A DNA stretch of 64,000 bases from Mesorhizobium sp. B4-1-4 (GCF_006439395.2 NZ_CP083950.1:5507001-5571000); one strand, 5' to 3'; shown: positions 53,340 through 63,040, numbered from the stretch's first letter. The notes: generated from the letters alone by a model not told the origin. A program made the numbers and translations.

Positions 53340-54672
53340 CCCCTGCCGCGGGCGCTGTCGGCTGCGACAGCCAGCCGCCCGTGAAGCCGGCTCTGCCCAG
53401 GCCGCGACGGATGTGCGGATTGCACCGCATCAAGTCCCAGATCAGACGTGAGCGGTGGTTCTCGATCATCGTCACCACGATGCCCTGGTCGAGCCCGTAA
53501 TGGCCTTCCGACACCCAGCCATCGCCGCCGAATTTTCGCCGGTTGGCCAATGTCGGATTGAAGCCGCTCGGCAGCCGGTAATTGTCGATCACCTGCGGGT
53601 AGCGATCGGCGAGATGGCGCAACGCAGCCAGGCAGATATCAGGCGCGAAAGGCAGTGACGCCGGATAGGACCATGGCGCGATCGTCCCGTCATCCGGACC
53701 GAAAGGCGCGCCGCGCGCGGCATAGCCGGAAAACCGGTGCGTACGCCGCTCCACGCTGGCGCGGAAGCCGCCAGGCCCGTCCCCCGCCGAGAGGCCCCAA
53801 AGGTTCTCGCCATAGCCATCGAAGCCATAGGGGTTGTGGCGGGCATAGTCGCGGTGAAGGTAGGTCGAGCGGCGGCTGTTTTCGAAATAGTCCGAGTCCT
53901 TCTCGCGCATGAAGGCGTCGCGGATGCCGGCGAAATCGATCCAGGCATGCGAGAACTGGTGCATGAACAGCGGCCCGCCATAAAGCACGTCATGGCCATA
54001 GATGTTTTCCCACTGGTAGGTCGCCGTCCAGGCCTCGTAACTGTCGTCGGAGGCCGGGCTGTCGGGTGAGGCCATCGACAGCACATAGAGGACGATCGCC
54101 TCGTTGTAGCCTTCCCAGCCATAGTGGAGAAAGCCGCTCTTCGGCTTCCAGCCTTGCCGCAGGGTCGGGCTGCTGCCTTGCGCCCACCGCCAGTCGACGC
54201 GCCGATAGAGCACTTCGGCCAGGTGCCGGATTTCGGCTTCCCGTTCATTGTCGCCGCGGAAATAGGCGCCCGCCACCAGTATGCCGGCCATCAGCAAGGC
54301 GGTGTCCACCATCGACAGTTCGCAGCGCCAGACACGCAGCCCGGTTCGCATGTCGAGGAAATGGTAGTAAAAACCCTTGTGGCCAGTGACGTCCTCGCCG
54401 CCGCCTTGCGGACTGGCCGAGAAGAAACGCAACGCGGCCAGCGTCAATTCCACCGCCGCCTCGCGCTTCATCCAGCCGCGCTCGACGCCGATCGGATAGC
54501 AGGAGAGCGCGAAGCCGACGACGGCGATGCTGGCCGGCCAGTTCGGCCGCGACGTATCGGCGACCAGCCCGTTGTCGGGGTTCACATTCTCCAGGAAATA
54601 GCCGAAGGCGGCGCGCTGGTAGCGCTGCAGAAGCTCGTCATCGGACAGCGCGGCGGGATCGGCTTTAAGCAA
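53323..54672 (-). CDS. Glucoamylase-like protein (PF10091; GH144, endo-beta-1,2-glucanase type)
   Basis: The protein of about 449 residues belongs to the glucoamylase-like family COG5368. Characterised members (GH144) cut beta-1,2-glucan, a polymer rhizobia make in cyclic form. Marks are FGYFLENVNPDNGLVADTSR, FLHYGWEGYNEAIVLYVLSM, MHQFSHAWIDF and FGGDGWVSEGHYGLDQGIVV. It folds as an alpha/alpha barrel. No signal peptide is visible, so as written it stays in the cytoplasm. No ATG fits; TTG at 54672 overlaps the GH39-like gene by 8 bases and TTG at 54756 by more. I prefer the first. The overlap with both neighbours shows a tight operon. Confidence 0.8.
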   Translation of the reverse strand: MLKADPAALSDDELLQRYQRAAFGYFLENVNPDNGLVADTSRPNWPASIAVVGFALSCYPIGVERGWMKREAAVELTLAALRFFSASPQGGGEDVTGHKGFYYHFLDMRTGLRVWRCELSMVDTALLMAGILVAGAYFRGDNEREAEIRHLAEVLYRRVDWRWAQGSSPTLRQGWKPKSGFLHYGWEGYNEAIVLYVLSMASPDSPASDDSYEAWTATYQWENIYGHDVLYGGPLFMHQFSHAWIDFAGIRDAFMREKDSDYFENSRRSTYLHRDYARHNPYGFDGYGENLWGLSAGDGPGGFRASVERRTHRFSGYAARGAPFGPDDGTIAPWSYPASLPFAPDICLAALRHLADRYPQVIDNYRLPSGFNPTLANRRKFGGDGWVSEGHYGLDQGIVVTMIENHRSRLIWDLMRCNPHIRRGLGRAGFTGGWLSQPTAPAAGGGDVA

Positions 54673-56110
54673 GAGACGCGAACTCCAGCCTGATGGCCGC
54701 GACTCCCAGGGGAGGAACGGCCACGTCGAATCCAAGGGTGCGGTCGTGCCAGGCAACTGGTTGGCGCCGTTTCTGCATTACCGAGGTCGCACGCAACTGC
54801 TCGACCGCTGCCGCGCCCAGATAATCGGGTCGCCCCATTGTTACCCACAGCGCCTTGGCGTTGGCATTTTCCGCATCGATCCGCCGAACGGTTGCCGCTG
54901 TGGGCTGCGGCGCATTCCTGAGTTCGACATGGACGGTCTCGTTGGCGATCGGATGCCGTGGCAAGGCAAAGTTGGAGATCAGCACGGTCAGCGAATTCCC
55001 GTCACGGACGCACCAGCCATCAAGGGTTGAATGGGTTCCCTCCATGAACAGAATTTCCGTTCCAAGTTGATGCAGCGTTTCAAAGGCACGGTAGGCCGGT
55101 TTGGCAATTCCGTGAAGGTTCATCAACCCGAAGCCACCATGAAAGGGCACGGATGGAAAATAGTTTTCCTCGAAAATATCGGAAAAGGTCCAGTAGCTGT
55201 ACCCTTGAACCAATCCTCTCGCCTCCATCACCGTCTTGACGATGAAAGCGGCGGCATAGGGCTCGTCATGCATCGAATCGCGTGGATTCGAGGAGGTGCA
55301 CCATTCAGTGTAGTAGAGGGGCCGGTCGCCCGCCTGCAGGCGAGCGGTGCGAGCCTCATCGCGCAACGCGCTCCTGATGCTTTCCGAAAGCTGGGTCTCG
55401 GTGTCGTCGCCAGGTATGCCGAAGGCATCGGTGGGATAATGGTGCGTGCTGATGAAATTGGCCGGAAGGCTGTTCTGCTCACAATATGCGATGAACTCAT
55501 CGATCCAGGCGTTGTCCGCAGTAGCCGGTCCGCCGACATTCAACTTGGTGTCCACGGATTTGATCACCTTTGCCGTATAGGCATACAGCTTGAAATAATC
55601 TTCCTGCCTGCCGCTGCCGAACGCGTCGAGATTGGGTTCGTTCCAGACTTCGAAGAACCATTGCCGCACTTCGTCCAGGCCGTAGCGATCGATCCAATGG
55701 GCGACGAGTTTCGAAATCAGCGTCGACCATTGGTCGTAGTCCTTCGGCGCGCTGACATTGGCGCGGTAGCGGAAGATGATCTGCCCGGAGGATGACAGCA
55801 TTGTCGGCATGAAACTCAGCTCGACAAAGGGCCGCATGCCGATCGACAGCAGGAAATCGAAGATCTGGTCGGCATTGAAGAACGAATAGAGCGGCTGGTC
55901 ATCCTGATCGATGAGTGTGCCCATGTCGTCATCGAGCAGCCCGTGAAAACGGACATGACGAAAGCCGAGTTCGTCATGCGCCCGGCGCATCTGGGCCTGC
56001 CAGTCCACGCGCAACGCCAGCGTCGCATGGCCGCTGCCGACCGTATGTTCCCAGAAGTGCGGGAAGTCCTCGCCTTGAACGCCGAGATCGCAGCGAAAGG
56101 TCACGCCCAT
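54665..56110 (-). CDS. GH39-like glycoside hydrolase
   Basis: The 481-residue protein is a TIM-barrel glycosidase like beta-xylosidase and alpha-iduronidase. The acid/base Glu lies in WFFEVWNEPNLDAFG and the nucleophile Glu in RPLYYTEWCTSSNPRD; both are typical of GH39. FRHVRFHGLLDDDMGTLIDQ marks the first strand region, and a carboxyl beta domain follows from about residue 370. The ATG at 56110 is chosen because homology starts there; the frame runs on upstream for 177 codons that are a shadow of the SDR gene. It has no signal peptide. It probably removes sugars from exopolysaccharide or its precursors (inference). Confidence 0.83.
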   Translation of the reverse strand: MGVTFRCDLGVQGEDFPHFWEHTVGSGHATLALRVDWQAQMRRAHDELGFRHVRFHGLLDDDMGTLIDQDDQPLYSFFNADQIFDFLLSIGMRPFVELSFMPTMLSSSGQIIFRYRANVSAPKDYDQWSTLISKLVAHWIDRYGLDEVRQWFFEVWNEPNLDAFGSGRQEDYFKLYAYTAKVIKSVDTKLNVGGPATADNAWIDEFIAYCEQNSLPANFISTHHYPTDAFGIPGDDTETQLSESIRSALRDEARTARLQAGDRPLYYTEWCTSSNPRDSMHDEPYAAAFIVKTVMEARGLVQGYSYWTFSDIFEENYFPSVPFHGGFGLMNLHGIAKPAYRAFETLHQLGTEILFMEGTHSTLDGWCVRDGNSLTVLISNFALPRHPIANETVHVELRNAPQPTAATVRRIDAENANAKALWVTMGRPDYLGAAAVEQLRATSVMQKRRQPVAWHDRTLGFDVAVPPLGVAAIRLEFASLA

Positions 56111-56211
56111 GGAACAGTCACGATTATTTGCCGATCGCACGCCTGCATTGCCGACTATATATGCCGGCCAGGCTCCATTCGTTGCCTTGTCACGCGGATT
56201 TGTTGTTGCCG

Positions 56212-56964
56212 TCAGTATGTGGCGCGGCCGCCGGAAACGTCGAAGACGGCAGCCGTGGTGAACGAGCACTCCTCCGAGGCGATCCAGCAGATCAGGGCCG
56301 CCACCTCCTCGACCTCGCCGAAGCGCGCCATCGGTATCTTGGACAGCATGAAGTCGATGTGCTCCTGGCTCATCTGCTTGAAGATCGCGGTGCGCACGGC
56401 CGCCGGCGTCACGCAATTGACCGTCACCTTGGTCTTGGCCAGTTCCTTGCCGAGCGACTTGGTCAGGCCGATCACCGCCGCCTTCGACGTGCTGTAGGCG
56501 GAAGCATTGGGATTGCCTTCCTTGCCGGCGATCGAGGCGATGTTGACGATGCGGCCATAATTGCGCTCGAGCATGTGCGGCACGAGCGCCTTGTTGCAGT
56601 AGAAGACACCGTTGATGTTGATGTCGATGACCCTCTGCCAATCGTCGACAGAATAGGCCCAGGTCGTCATGTTCGGCCCGGTGATGGCCGCGCTGGTGAC
56701 CAGGATATCGATGCCGCCAAGCGCCTCGATCGTCGACCGTGCGGCGGCCTCCACGCCGGCCGCATCGGCAACGTCCAACATCATCCCGTGCAGGCCGGCA
56801 ACAACGGTTTTCGCCTGATCGATCTGGGCCGGATCACGATCCCAGACGCTCACGCGTCCGCCCTCATCGACGATCCTTTGCGCAACGGCCAGGCCGATGC
56901 CCGAGGCCCCGCCGGTGATGACAGCCGACCGGCCAGCGAACCGTCCCGCGAAACTCATAGGCAT
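56212..56964 (-). CDS. SDR family dehydrogenase
   Basis: The 250-residue enzyme is a classical SDR. Cofactor motif TGGASGIGLAVAQRIVDEGG lies at residues 16-35, the NAG-equivalent is VTSAAITGP, and the catalytic Ser and Tyr-x3-Lys lie in NIASIAGKEGNPNASAYSTSKAA. It closely recalls sugar or 3-oxoacyl dehydrogenases such as those acting on L-rhamnose, L-fucose or galactitol. The ATG at 56964 has aggggaag upstream. It heads the operon SDR, GH39, GH144, flavoprotein, with 101 bases before the next gene. A role in oxidising a sugar freed by the hydrolases is likely but unproven. Confidence 0.87.
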   Translation of the reverse strand: MPMSFAGRFAGRSAVITGGASGIGLAVAQRIVDEGGRVSVWDRDPAQIDQAKTVVAGLHGMMLDVADAAGVEAAARSTIEALGGIDILVTSAAITGPNMTTWAYSVDDWQRVIDININGVFYCNKALVPHMLERNYGRIVNIASIAGKEGNPNASAYSTSKAAVIGLTKSLGKELAKTKVTVNCVTPAAVRTAIFKQMSQEHIDFMLSKIPMARFGEVEEVAALICWIASEECSFTTAAVFDVSGGRATY

Positions 56965-57310
56965 CCGATCTTCCCCTGTCGTGATCGGCCGCGATCGGCC
57001 GTCTGACCTCCAGGTGACTGTGAGGTTGCTGCCAGGCAAGTTCAAGCCGGCATGCAGGCCGATCGTCTGGGCCAATGCCTGGGAGCAACCCCGAAGTGAT
57101 CGCCCCCGGATGGATGTCGCAGGGCAACCGGCTGATCTCGTCGATCGTCCCGCTGTAAGACAAGGTGACCGGATTTGCCATTGAGCATAGGGTGCGATAG
57201 ATTATATTGCACTGCACAATGGAGACGCCGTTTTTTGTACGCCCCTGTTTGCGGATATGCCGGCTGGCTTGTGGATTGCCCGCCCCGCGTCGCGTCGACG
57301 GGACTCTGAG
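56965..57310. promoter_or_regulatory. Divergent control region between the SDR operon and the ligase gene
   Basis: This 346-base stretch should hold promoters for both directions. An AT-rich patch near 57198-57207 is followed by ttgcactgcacaa (57207-57219), which contains the palindrome tgca-c-tgca. The TGC/GCA symmetry resembles targets of PhaR/AniA, a regulator tied to storage polymer and polysaccharide in rhizobia (inference, weak). Confidence 0.35.
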
Positions 57311-58576
57311 ATGAAGATCCCAAAATCCCTGCTGGTCGATCCCCAGAAGAACTCGGTCTATGGCAGCTTTGCCGTGGCGGTCTCTATCTGGGCGTTTTCC
57401 TACTCCGTGATTTTCGGCCAGATGATGATCCTGGCCTACTACGCCGTCTGGCTGCCGCTCATCCTCGTTGACTACCGGCGGTTTCTGCGGCAACTGTCCA
57501 GCGCCTGGCTGCCGCTGCTGTTCGCGGCCTATATCTGCTCCTCCGTCTTCTGGTCGCAGGCGCCCGGCATCACCGCGAGGACCGCCGTCCAGTATTTTTC
57601 CCATATCGCCTGTGCCTACGTGGCCGCGCGCACCGTCAGCGTGCGCACCCTGACGATCGGTGCGTTGATCGGGATCTTCGTCGTCCTGCTTTATTCGCTG
57701 AAGGTCGGGGGCTATTCCGAGGACGTCCTCGACGGCACCTACAATTTCGTTGGCGCCTTTGCGTCCAAGAACCAGATCGGGTTCGTCTCCTCGCTCGGCA
57801 TCTATTTTTCCGTGGTGTTCCTCGCCTTTCTGCGGCGCGGACGGCTGAGCTTCATCCTGGCGATGCCCGTGGTGCTGCTGTCGGGCTACCTTCTGGCCAT
57901 CTCGCATTCGGCCACCTCGGTAGCCTCGATACCGGCGGTCCTGGCGTTGATCGCGCTTCTTGCCATGAGCAAGCTTCTGTCACGGCGCTATCGCCGGGTG
58001 ATTGTCCTGGTCGGCGCCGGGCTGATCGGGGTGGTTGCCATTGTCGCCTTGAACCTCGGACTCATGGACTTCGTGCTTGGCATCTTCGGCAAGGATTCGA
58101 CGCTCACCGGGCGGACATATCTGTGGGAGCAGGGCTGGAGCGCCGTGCAGAAATCTCCGATCCTCGGCGTTGGTTATGCCGCCTATTGGGTGCAGGGTTT
58201 CGCCGAGGCCGAGCGGCTGTGGAATGAGTTCTACATCACCGCCCGCAGCGGGTTCCATTTCCACAACACCTATATCGAAGCCCTGGTCGAGCTCGGCTTT
58301 GTCGGCGCGGTGATGATCTCGCTGATCATCCTGCGCACGCTCCTTGGTCACCTCGCGGCCGTGGTTCTCAGGACATGGCAGCCCGAGCCTGTGGTGCTGG
58401 CCGGCGTGATGGTGCTGCTCCTGATCCGTTCCTTCGTCGAGGTCGACATTCTCAGCCCCTACATCATGGGGTCGTTTCTGCTGTACTACAGCTTCTTCAA
58501 GCTCGCGCCGGTGCCGGTCATGCAGCGTCGACGGGTTCCAGTTGGACCTGCCGAAGCAAAACCCGCACAAGGTTGA
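57311..58576 (+). CDS. O-antigen ligase / Wzy-like polysaccharide polymerase
   Basis: The 421-residue membrane protein has about ten to twelve helices and one large periplasmic loop. The loop carries STLTGRTYLWEQGWSAVQKS and then ILGVGYAAYW and FHFHNTYIEALVELGFVGAV, which are the Wzy_C signature (TGR-xxLW, HN-xxxE-LG). Such proteins either polymerise repeat units or pass polysaccharide to lipid A. In rhizobial EPS loci the matching protein (ExoQ-like) polymerises succinoglycan. The ATG at 57311 begins the conserved part. It lies before an IS remnant, beyond which the export genes run on the other strand. Confidence 0.88.
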   Translation: MKIPKSLLVDPQKNSVYGSFAVAVSIWAFSYSVIFGQMMILAYYAVWLPLILVDYRRFLRQLSSAWLPLLFAAYICSSVFWSQAPGITARTAVQYFSHIACAYVAARTVSVRTLTIGALIGIFVVLLYSLKVGGYSEDVLDGTYNFVGAFASKNQIGFVSSLGIYFSVVFLAFLRRGRLSFILAMPVVLLSGYLLAISHSATSVASIPAVLALIALLAMSKLLSRRYRRVIVLVGAGLIGVVAIVALNLGLMDFVLGIFGKDSTLTGRTYLWEQGWSAVQKSPILGVGYAAYWVQGFAEAERLWNEFYITARSGFHFHNTYIEALVELGFVGAVMISLIILRTLLGHLAAVVLRTWQPEPVVLAGVMVLLLIRSFVEVDILSPYIMGSFLLYYSFFKLAPVPVMQRRRVPVGPAEAKPAQG

Positions 58577-58593
58577 CCAAATTGGCGTAGAGC

Positions 58594-59472
58594 GGCCACG
58601 GTGCACGACGCAAGGGTGAGGACGGTTTGAAGTGCTTTGAATAGGGGATTCTTCGCCAAAAGGCCTCCCATGCCAAGCACGATTCACGCCGCCCTCATTG
58701 AGACCCTAAAACGTCATTTCGTGCTGCGCAATTCGCGCCTGGAAACGCTGGCGGTTCTGATCGTGGCGCTGGTTCAGGGCCGCACGGTCAATCTGAGCCA
58801 TGTCGCGAGTCGCTTCCCGGGAGCCGCGCAGCATGGTTCGAACTATCGCCGCCTGCAGCGTTTCTTCCAGTCGATCCGGCTGGATCAGGCGGTTATTCGC
58901 CATTCGCGTCAAGCAGGGCCAGTGCGTTGCCCTGGCCGATGGACGGCTCTGGACGATCAAGTCGCTGCTGCGTCGCCGCCGCAAGAGCCGCAGCCTCACC
59001 ACCTTCGAAGCCAGCTTGCCCGATGCATCCACCGCTCTGTCCCTAGCTGCCAAATGGATCGACGGCAGAAAAGGCCAGCAAGGCGAATGGCTGATCGTCA
59101 TGACCAACAGCCCCAACGCCAAGGCGGCAATAAGCGCCTATAAGAACCGTTGGGCCGTCGAATGCCTGTTCGCCGATGCCAAGACACGCGGCTTCAACAT
59201 GGAAGACACCAGAATGACCGCGCCAGACAAGATCGACACCCTGACCGCCATCCTCGCCATTGCCGTAACCTGGGCCCATCGATGCGCAACTCGAACCATG
59301 GGCCTGAAGGCAATCAAGCGAAAGGTCCATGGCCGACGCGAGAAGTCGTGGTTCCGAACCGGCCTCGACGCGCTCAGGGCATGGATCACCTTCGCACCCC
59401 AAAACGCCGTCCGCGCCTGGCAAAACCAATTCCCAAAACGCTTCAAAATCCCATGAGTCGTGTACTGTGAAC
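58594..59472 (+). mobile_element. Internally deleted IS4-type insertion sequence
   Basis: Ends 58599-58616 (cggtgcacgacgcaaggg) and 59450-59467 are imperfect inverted repeats (14 of 18). The match can be pushed out a few bases to 58594 and 59472. The element is about 0.87 kb, short for IS4-type elements, which are commonly over 1.2 kb. It holds one broken transposase gene. I cannot see a sure target duplication. Confidence 0.65.
58670..59456 (+). pseudogene. IS4-family transposase with central deletion and frame change
   Basis: The first part, from ATG 58670, reads MPSTIHAALIETLKRHFVLR and FFQSIRLDQAVI, like the amino end of IS4 transposases. Around 58895-58905 the reading moves to another frame that carries FAIRVKQGQCVALADGRLWT, LIVMTNSPNAKAAISAYKNR and WAVECLFADAKTRGFNMEDT, the carboxyl part with the catalytic Glu region (Y-x2-R-x3-E-x6-K type). 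The middle with the two catalytic Asp residues is missing, roughly a third of the protein. The enzyme cannot work; the ends might still be moved by a complete copy elsewhere. Confidence 0.75.
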
Positions 59473-59534
59473 ATGGAACGATGAGACGCAATCCCCGATG
59501 GAAAACCGCTACGCACTTTTCCTGTAATTGCTCT

Positions 59535-61922
59535 CTAGACGGTTGCCTTGCTGCGCACTTCCGACTTGTCGAGATAGTAGGTCGAGTATTTGTCGAAGAA
59601 TTTCTCCGAGGCCCCGAACGATCCGTATTTGGCCAGCTTCTTCAGGTCGACTTTGTTCAACACCATCCCGACGATCTTGTTGGCGACATAGGGTTCGGAT
59701 TCCAGCATCGACCGCACCATGGCGCGCGGCGTGCGCCCCCACTCGGTGACCAGCACGAAGCCATCGACGAGTGGCGCGAAGGCCTTAGCGTCGACAACCG
59801 GCCCGAGCGGCGGCAGGTCGACGACAATGTATTCGAACGTCTCCTTGGCGTTCTCGATGAAGCGCCGCATCCCGGCCGAGGAAAGCAGCTCGCTGGTGTG
59901 CGAGAAGTGCCCGCGCGACGCGGCTGGGATGATGGCCAGCTTGGTCTGCCGGTCGATCTTGCCGACCGACTGCCAGGTCTGGCCACTCACCACCGCTTCC
60001 ATCAGCCCCTGGTCGGCCTCCATGCCAAGGCCGCGGCTGAGGCCCGGATTGCGCAGGTCACCGTCGATGAGCAGCGTCCTGGCGCCGTTGGCGGCAAGCA
60101 GCCCGGCGAGATTGGCCGCCACCGTCGACTTGCCTTCGCCGGGAAGGACCGAGATGACGCCGATGACGCGGCTACCTTGCCCTTCCAGCACGACATCGAA
60201 GGCGATCTTGGCGCTGCGCAACGTTTCGGCGAACATCGATGCCGGAGCGTCGACGCTCACCCTCATGCGCGCGCGCCTTTCGATGGCCGCCGGCGATCTG
60301 GCCGCCTTGACGTCAGGCTGACCGTCGGCTGGCTTGTCCTCCTTGGCGGGTTTGCTGCCGATGGTCGGCAGATAGCCGAGGAACTTGAGGCCGACGCGGT
60401 CGCGCACTTCCTCGCCGGTCCTGAAGAAGCGCTCGTTGAACTCGTTGAGGCCGCCGAAGCCGGCGCCCATCAGAACGCCGAGCACGAGCGAAAGTCCGAG
60501 CACGATGATGGTGCGCGGGCTCGAGGCGGAGAGCGGCGTCGAGGCATCCGAGATGATGCGGATCTTGCCGACCGGGAAGGATTGCTGCTGCGCGGCCTCC
60601 TCGTAGCGGCCGAGGAACGTCTGATAAAGCGTGGTGAGTGCCGTCGCCTTCTGATCCAGGTCGCGCAATTTGACCTGCGACTGGTTGTCGATGGAACTCT
60701 TGCCTTGTGCGGCGGCGACATTGGCCCTGAGCGCGGTCTCGCGCGCCAGCGCCACCTCATATTCGTTGCGATAGCTTTCGGTGAGCTGCTTCAGCTCGCC
60801 GAATATCTGCGCCGATATGTCGGCCTTTTCCTTGGCGAGCGCCACCGCCTGGGGATGCTGCGGTCCGAAATTCGCTTCGACGTCCTGCTGCCGCTTGGCG
60901 ACCGTGAGGTAGCGCGTCTTGAGCGCCGATATGACCGAGCTGCTCGGCTGGTCGCTCGATATAGCGGCGTCCTTGAAAGCATTGTCGGAGCCACTGTCGA
61001 CGATCGTCTTGTATTGCTGGTAGCGGGCGCTGGCGCGTGCGGTATCGGCCTGCGCCACGATGAGCTGGGCGTTCAGGTCGGCGAGCTGCTTGTCGCTCAT
61101 CAACTGGCCGTCGCTGTTGGCGGACAGTCCGTGTTCGGCCCTGAATTTCTCGACCGCGAGCGATGCCGCCTGCGAGCTCTCGCGCAGTTCCGTTAACCTG
61201 CCCTGCAGCCAGACCGCCGCACGCTCGGTGGCGTCGAAGCTGGCATCGAGCTGATCGGCGAGATAGGCGTCGGCATAGGCCTTGGTGATCGCTGTCGCCA
61301 GCGCCGGATCCGTCGCCTGGTAGCCAAGCGCGATGACGTAGCTTCGTCCGACGCGATCAGCCCGGATCTCGTTCTGCAGCTTGAGGATCGCGTAGTCGCG
61401 GCGCGACGTGGCGATCAGCGCGTCGCGCGCGGCCGGGTCGAGCTTGCTGATGTCACCGACGCCCGGCATGGGAGGGCTGGGGCGAAAATACTGGATCATG
61501 CCGCGGACCAGGTCGACGCCCTGGGCAAGCGCCGACTGGGGCGGGTTCATGAACGTATCGTTCTGGTCCAGCTTGAGCTTGTCGACGACCACGGCGGCAA
61601 GCCGCGTCGAGGTCAGAATCTCGATCTGGCTCAGAATGGCGGAGTCGGTCTGCATCGTTGTCGACGCAGCCGAAATGTCGTCGACGATCTTGTTCAGGCC
61701 CTCGTCGATGAGCACCGAGGCGTAAGACTGATATTTGGGCGGCGTGGTCTGGATATAGAGCATGCCAAGGAAAAGACCGATGATGGCGCACACGCCGACC
61801 ACCTTGGCCTGTCGTGCGGCCATGCCAAGCAGCCGCTCGATATCGATGAAGTCTTCGCCGTCTCCTGAATCCGAATTCGGCAATGGCATCCTCTTGTCGA
61901 GAGGAAAGTTGGCATAATTCAT
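59535..61922 (-). CDS. exoP: ExoP-like polysaccharide co-polymerase and tyrosine autokinase
   Basis: The 795-residue inner-membrane protein controls chain length and export of exopolysaccharide. The Wzz part has a helix near residue 40-58 (VVGVCAIIGLFLGMLYIQTT) and a second near 480-500 (TIIVLGLSLVLGVLMGAGFG), with a long periplasmic coiled region between. The kinase part has Walker A SVLPGEGKSTVAANLA near residue 592 and Walker A' LLIDGDLRNPGLSRGLGME, then IVVDLPPLGPVVDAKAF. The tail has tyrosines (KYGSFGASEKFFDKYSTYYL) that can be phosphorylated. Size and layout match ExoP of Sinorhizobium. The gene name is given by similarity. It is first in line after galU/exoN on the same strand, 150 bases apart. 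Confidence 0.88.
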   Translation of the reverse strand: MNYANFPLDKRMPLPNSDSGDGEDFIDIERLLGMAARQAKVVGVCAIIGLFLGMLYIQTTPPKYQSYASVLIDEGLNKIVDDISAASTTMQTDSAILSQIEILTSTRLAAVVVDKLKLDQNDTFMNPPQSALAQGVDLVRGMIQYFRPSPPMPGVGDISKLDPAARDALIATSRRDYAILKLQNEIRADRVGRSYVIALGYQATDPALATAITKAYADAYLADQLDASFDATERAAVWLQGRLTELRESSQAASLAVEKFRAEHGLSANSDGQLMSDKQLADLNAQLIVAQADTARASARYQQYKTIVDSGSDNAFKDAAISSDQPSSSVISALKTRYLTVAKRQQDVEANFGPQHPQAVALAKEKADISAQIFGELKQLTESYRNEYEVALARETALRANVAAAQGKSSIDNQSQVKLRDLDQKATALTTLYQTFLGRYEEAAQQQSFPVGKIRIISDASTPLSASSPRTIIVLGLSLVLGVLMGAGFGGLNEFNERFFRTGEEVRDRVGLKFLGYLPTIGSKPAKEDKPADGQPDVKAARSPAAIERRARMRVSVDAPASMFAETLRSAKIAFDVVLEGQGSRVIGVISVLPGEGKSTVAANLAGLLAANGARTLLIDGDLRNPGLSRGLGMEADQGLMEAVVSGQTWQSVGKIDRQTKLAIIPAASRGHFSHTSELLSSAGMRRFIENAKETFEYIVVDLPPLGPVVDAKAFAPLVDGFVLVTEWGRTPRAMVRSMLESEPYVANKIVGMVLNKVDLKKLAKYGSFGASEKFFDKYSTYYLDKSEVRSKATV

Positions 61923-62070
61923 CTTCGGTCCAATTCTGGCTTGTCTAGCGCACAGGCCCCGGGACGATCGGTAGCAGTGGCGAGCGCGGCATAAGCTTCA
62001 TGCCGGACAGCGGTGGGCCGGCTGGCCCCTCCGCCGTCAGCCGCCCGACAATGCTCCCGAAAGATGGGCA

Positions 62071-62967
62071 TTATGCGGCTTCTTCCTGGCGTTCATGCGA
62101 CCGGACGAACGCCCGGAGCATCTCGAAAACCGGGCCTTTCATGTCATCTCGCGCCAGCGCGAAAGCGACATTGGCCTGGATGAACCCTTCTTTCGACCCG
62201 CAGTCGAACATACGGCCGTTGAAGGGCTGGGCGAAGAACGGCTGGTCCTTCGCCAGACGCACCATGGCGTCCGTCAGCTGGATCTCGTTACCGGCGCCGC
62301 GCTGCTGGTTGCCGAGCAGCGCGAAGATCTCGGGCTGCAGGATGTAGCGGCCGTTGATGTAGAAGTTCGACGGCGCGTTGGCCGGCGCCGGCTTTTCGAT
62401 CATGGCCGTCACCTCGAAGCCACCGCCAATGTCGGCGCCCCGGCCGACAATGCCGTATTTGTTGGTTTCGCTCGGATCGCAGCGCTCGACGGCGATGACG
62501 TTGCCACCGGTTTCCTCGTAGAGATCGGTGATCTCGGCCAAACATCCGCGCCCGCCGAAGGAGACCATGTCAGGCAAGAGCAGGGCGAAGGGTTCGTTGC
62601 CGATAACGTCGCGCGCGCACCAGACGGCGTGGCCGAGGCCCTGCGGCGATTGCTGACGGATGAAGCTGGTGGCGCCGGCCACGGGCAAAAGGCTTTCCAG
62701 CGACTGCAATTGCGCCTTCTTGCCGGTCTGCTCCAGGGTTCCGATCAATTCCGGATGCAGGTCGAAATAGTCCTCGATGACCGCCTTGTTGCGGCCGGTC
62801 ACGAACACGATGTGCTCGATGCCGGCCTCGAAGGCCTCGTCCACCGCATATTGCACGACAGGCCTGTCGACGACGGGAAGCATTTCCTTCGGCATCGACT
62901 TGGTCGCCGGCAGGAACCGCGTCCCAAGCCCCGCCACCGGTATCACGGCCTTCCTGATTTTCTTCAT
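62071..62967 (-). CDS. UTP-glucose-1-phosphate uridylyltransferase (GalU/ExoN)
   Basis: The 298-residue enzyme makes UDP-glucose from UTP and glucose 1-phosphate. The amino end KKIRKAVIPVAGLGTRFLPA and TKSMPKEMLPVVDRPVVQYA are diagnostic, and EIQLTDAMVRLAKDQPFFAQ and FDCGSKEGFIQANVAFAL mark the rest. The ATG at 62967 is preceded by gaaggaa. UDP-glucose feeds exopolysaccharide and cyclic glucan. Its place beside exoP suggests the exoN copy rather than the housekeeping galU, but I cannot tell them apart from this window. Confidence 0.92.
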   Translation of the reverse strand: MKKIRKAVIPVAGLGTRFLPATKSMPKEMLPVVDRPVVQYAVDEAFEAGIEHIVFVTGRNKAVIEDYFDLHPELIGTLEQTGKKAQLQSLESLLPVAGATSFIRQQSPQGLGHAVWCARDVIGNEPFALLLPDMVSFGGRGCLAEITDLYEETGGNVIAVERCDPSETNKYGIVGRGADIGGGFEVTAMIEKPAPANAPSNFYINGRYILQPEIFALLGNQQRGAGNEIQLTDAMVRLAKDQPFFAQPFNGRMFDCGSKEGFIQANVAFALARDDMKGPVFEMLRAFVRSHERQEEAA

Positions 62968-63040
62968 CGCAAATTCCTTCTGAGGAGATCGACTGCATCC
63001 ATTCGCAGGCCACGAAAAATCCCTCCATGTGCCTGCATCT

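Noticed and set aside
56111..56641. Amino extension of the GH39-like frame
   Set aside because: These codons lie inside the SDR gene in another frame and have no homology; the GH39 pattern begins at the ATG at 56110.
59460..61196. Plus-strand frame of 578 codons opposite exoP
   Set aside because: Shadow of the ExoP-like gene; it lacks any recognisable domain.
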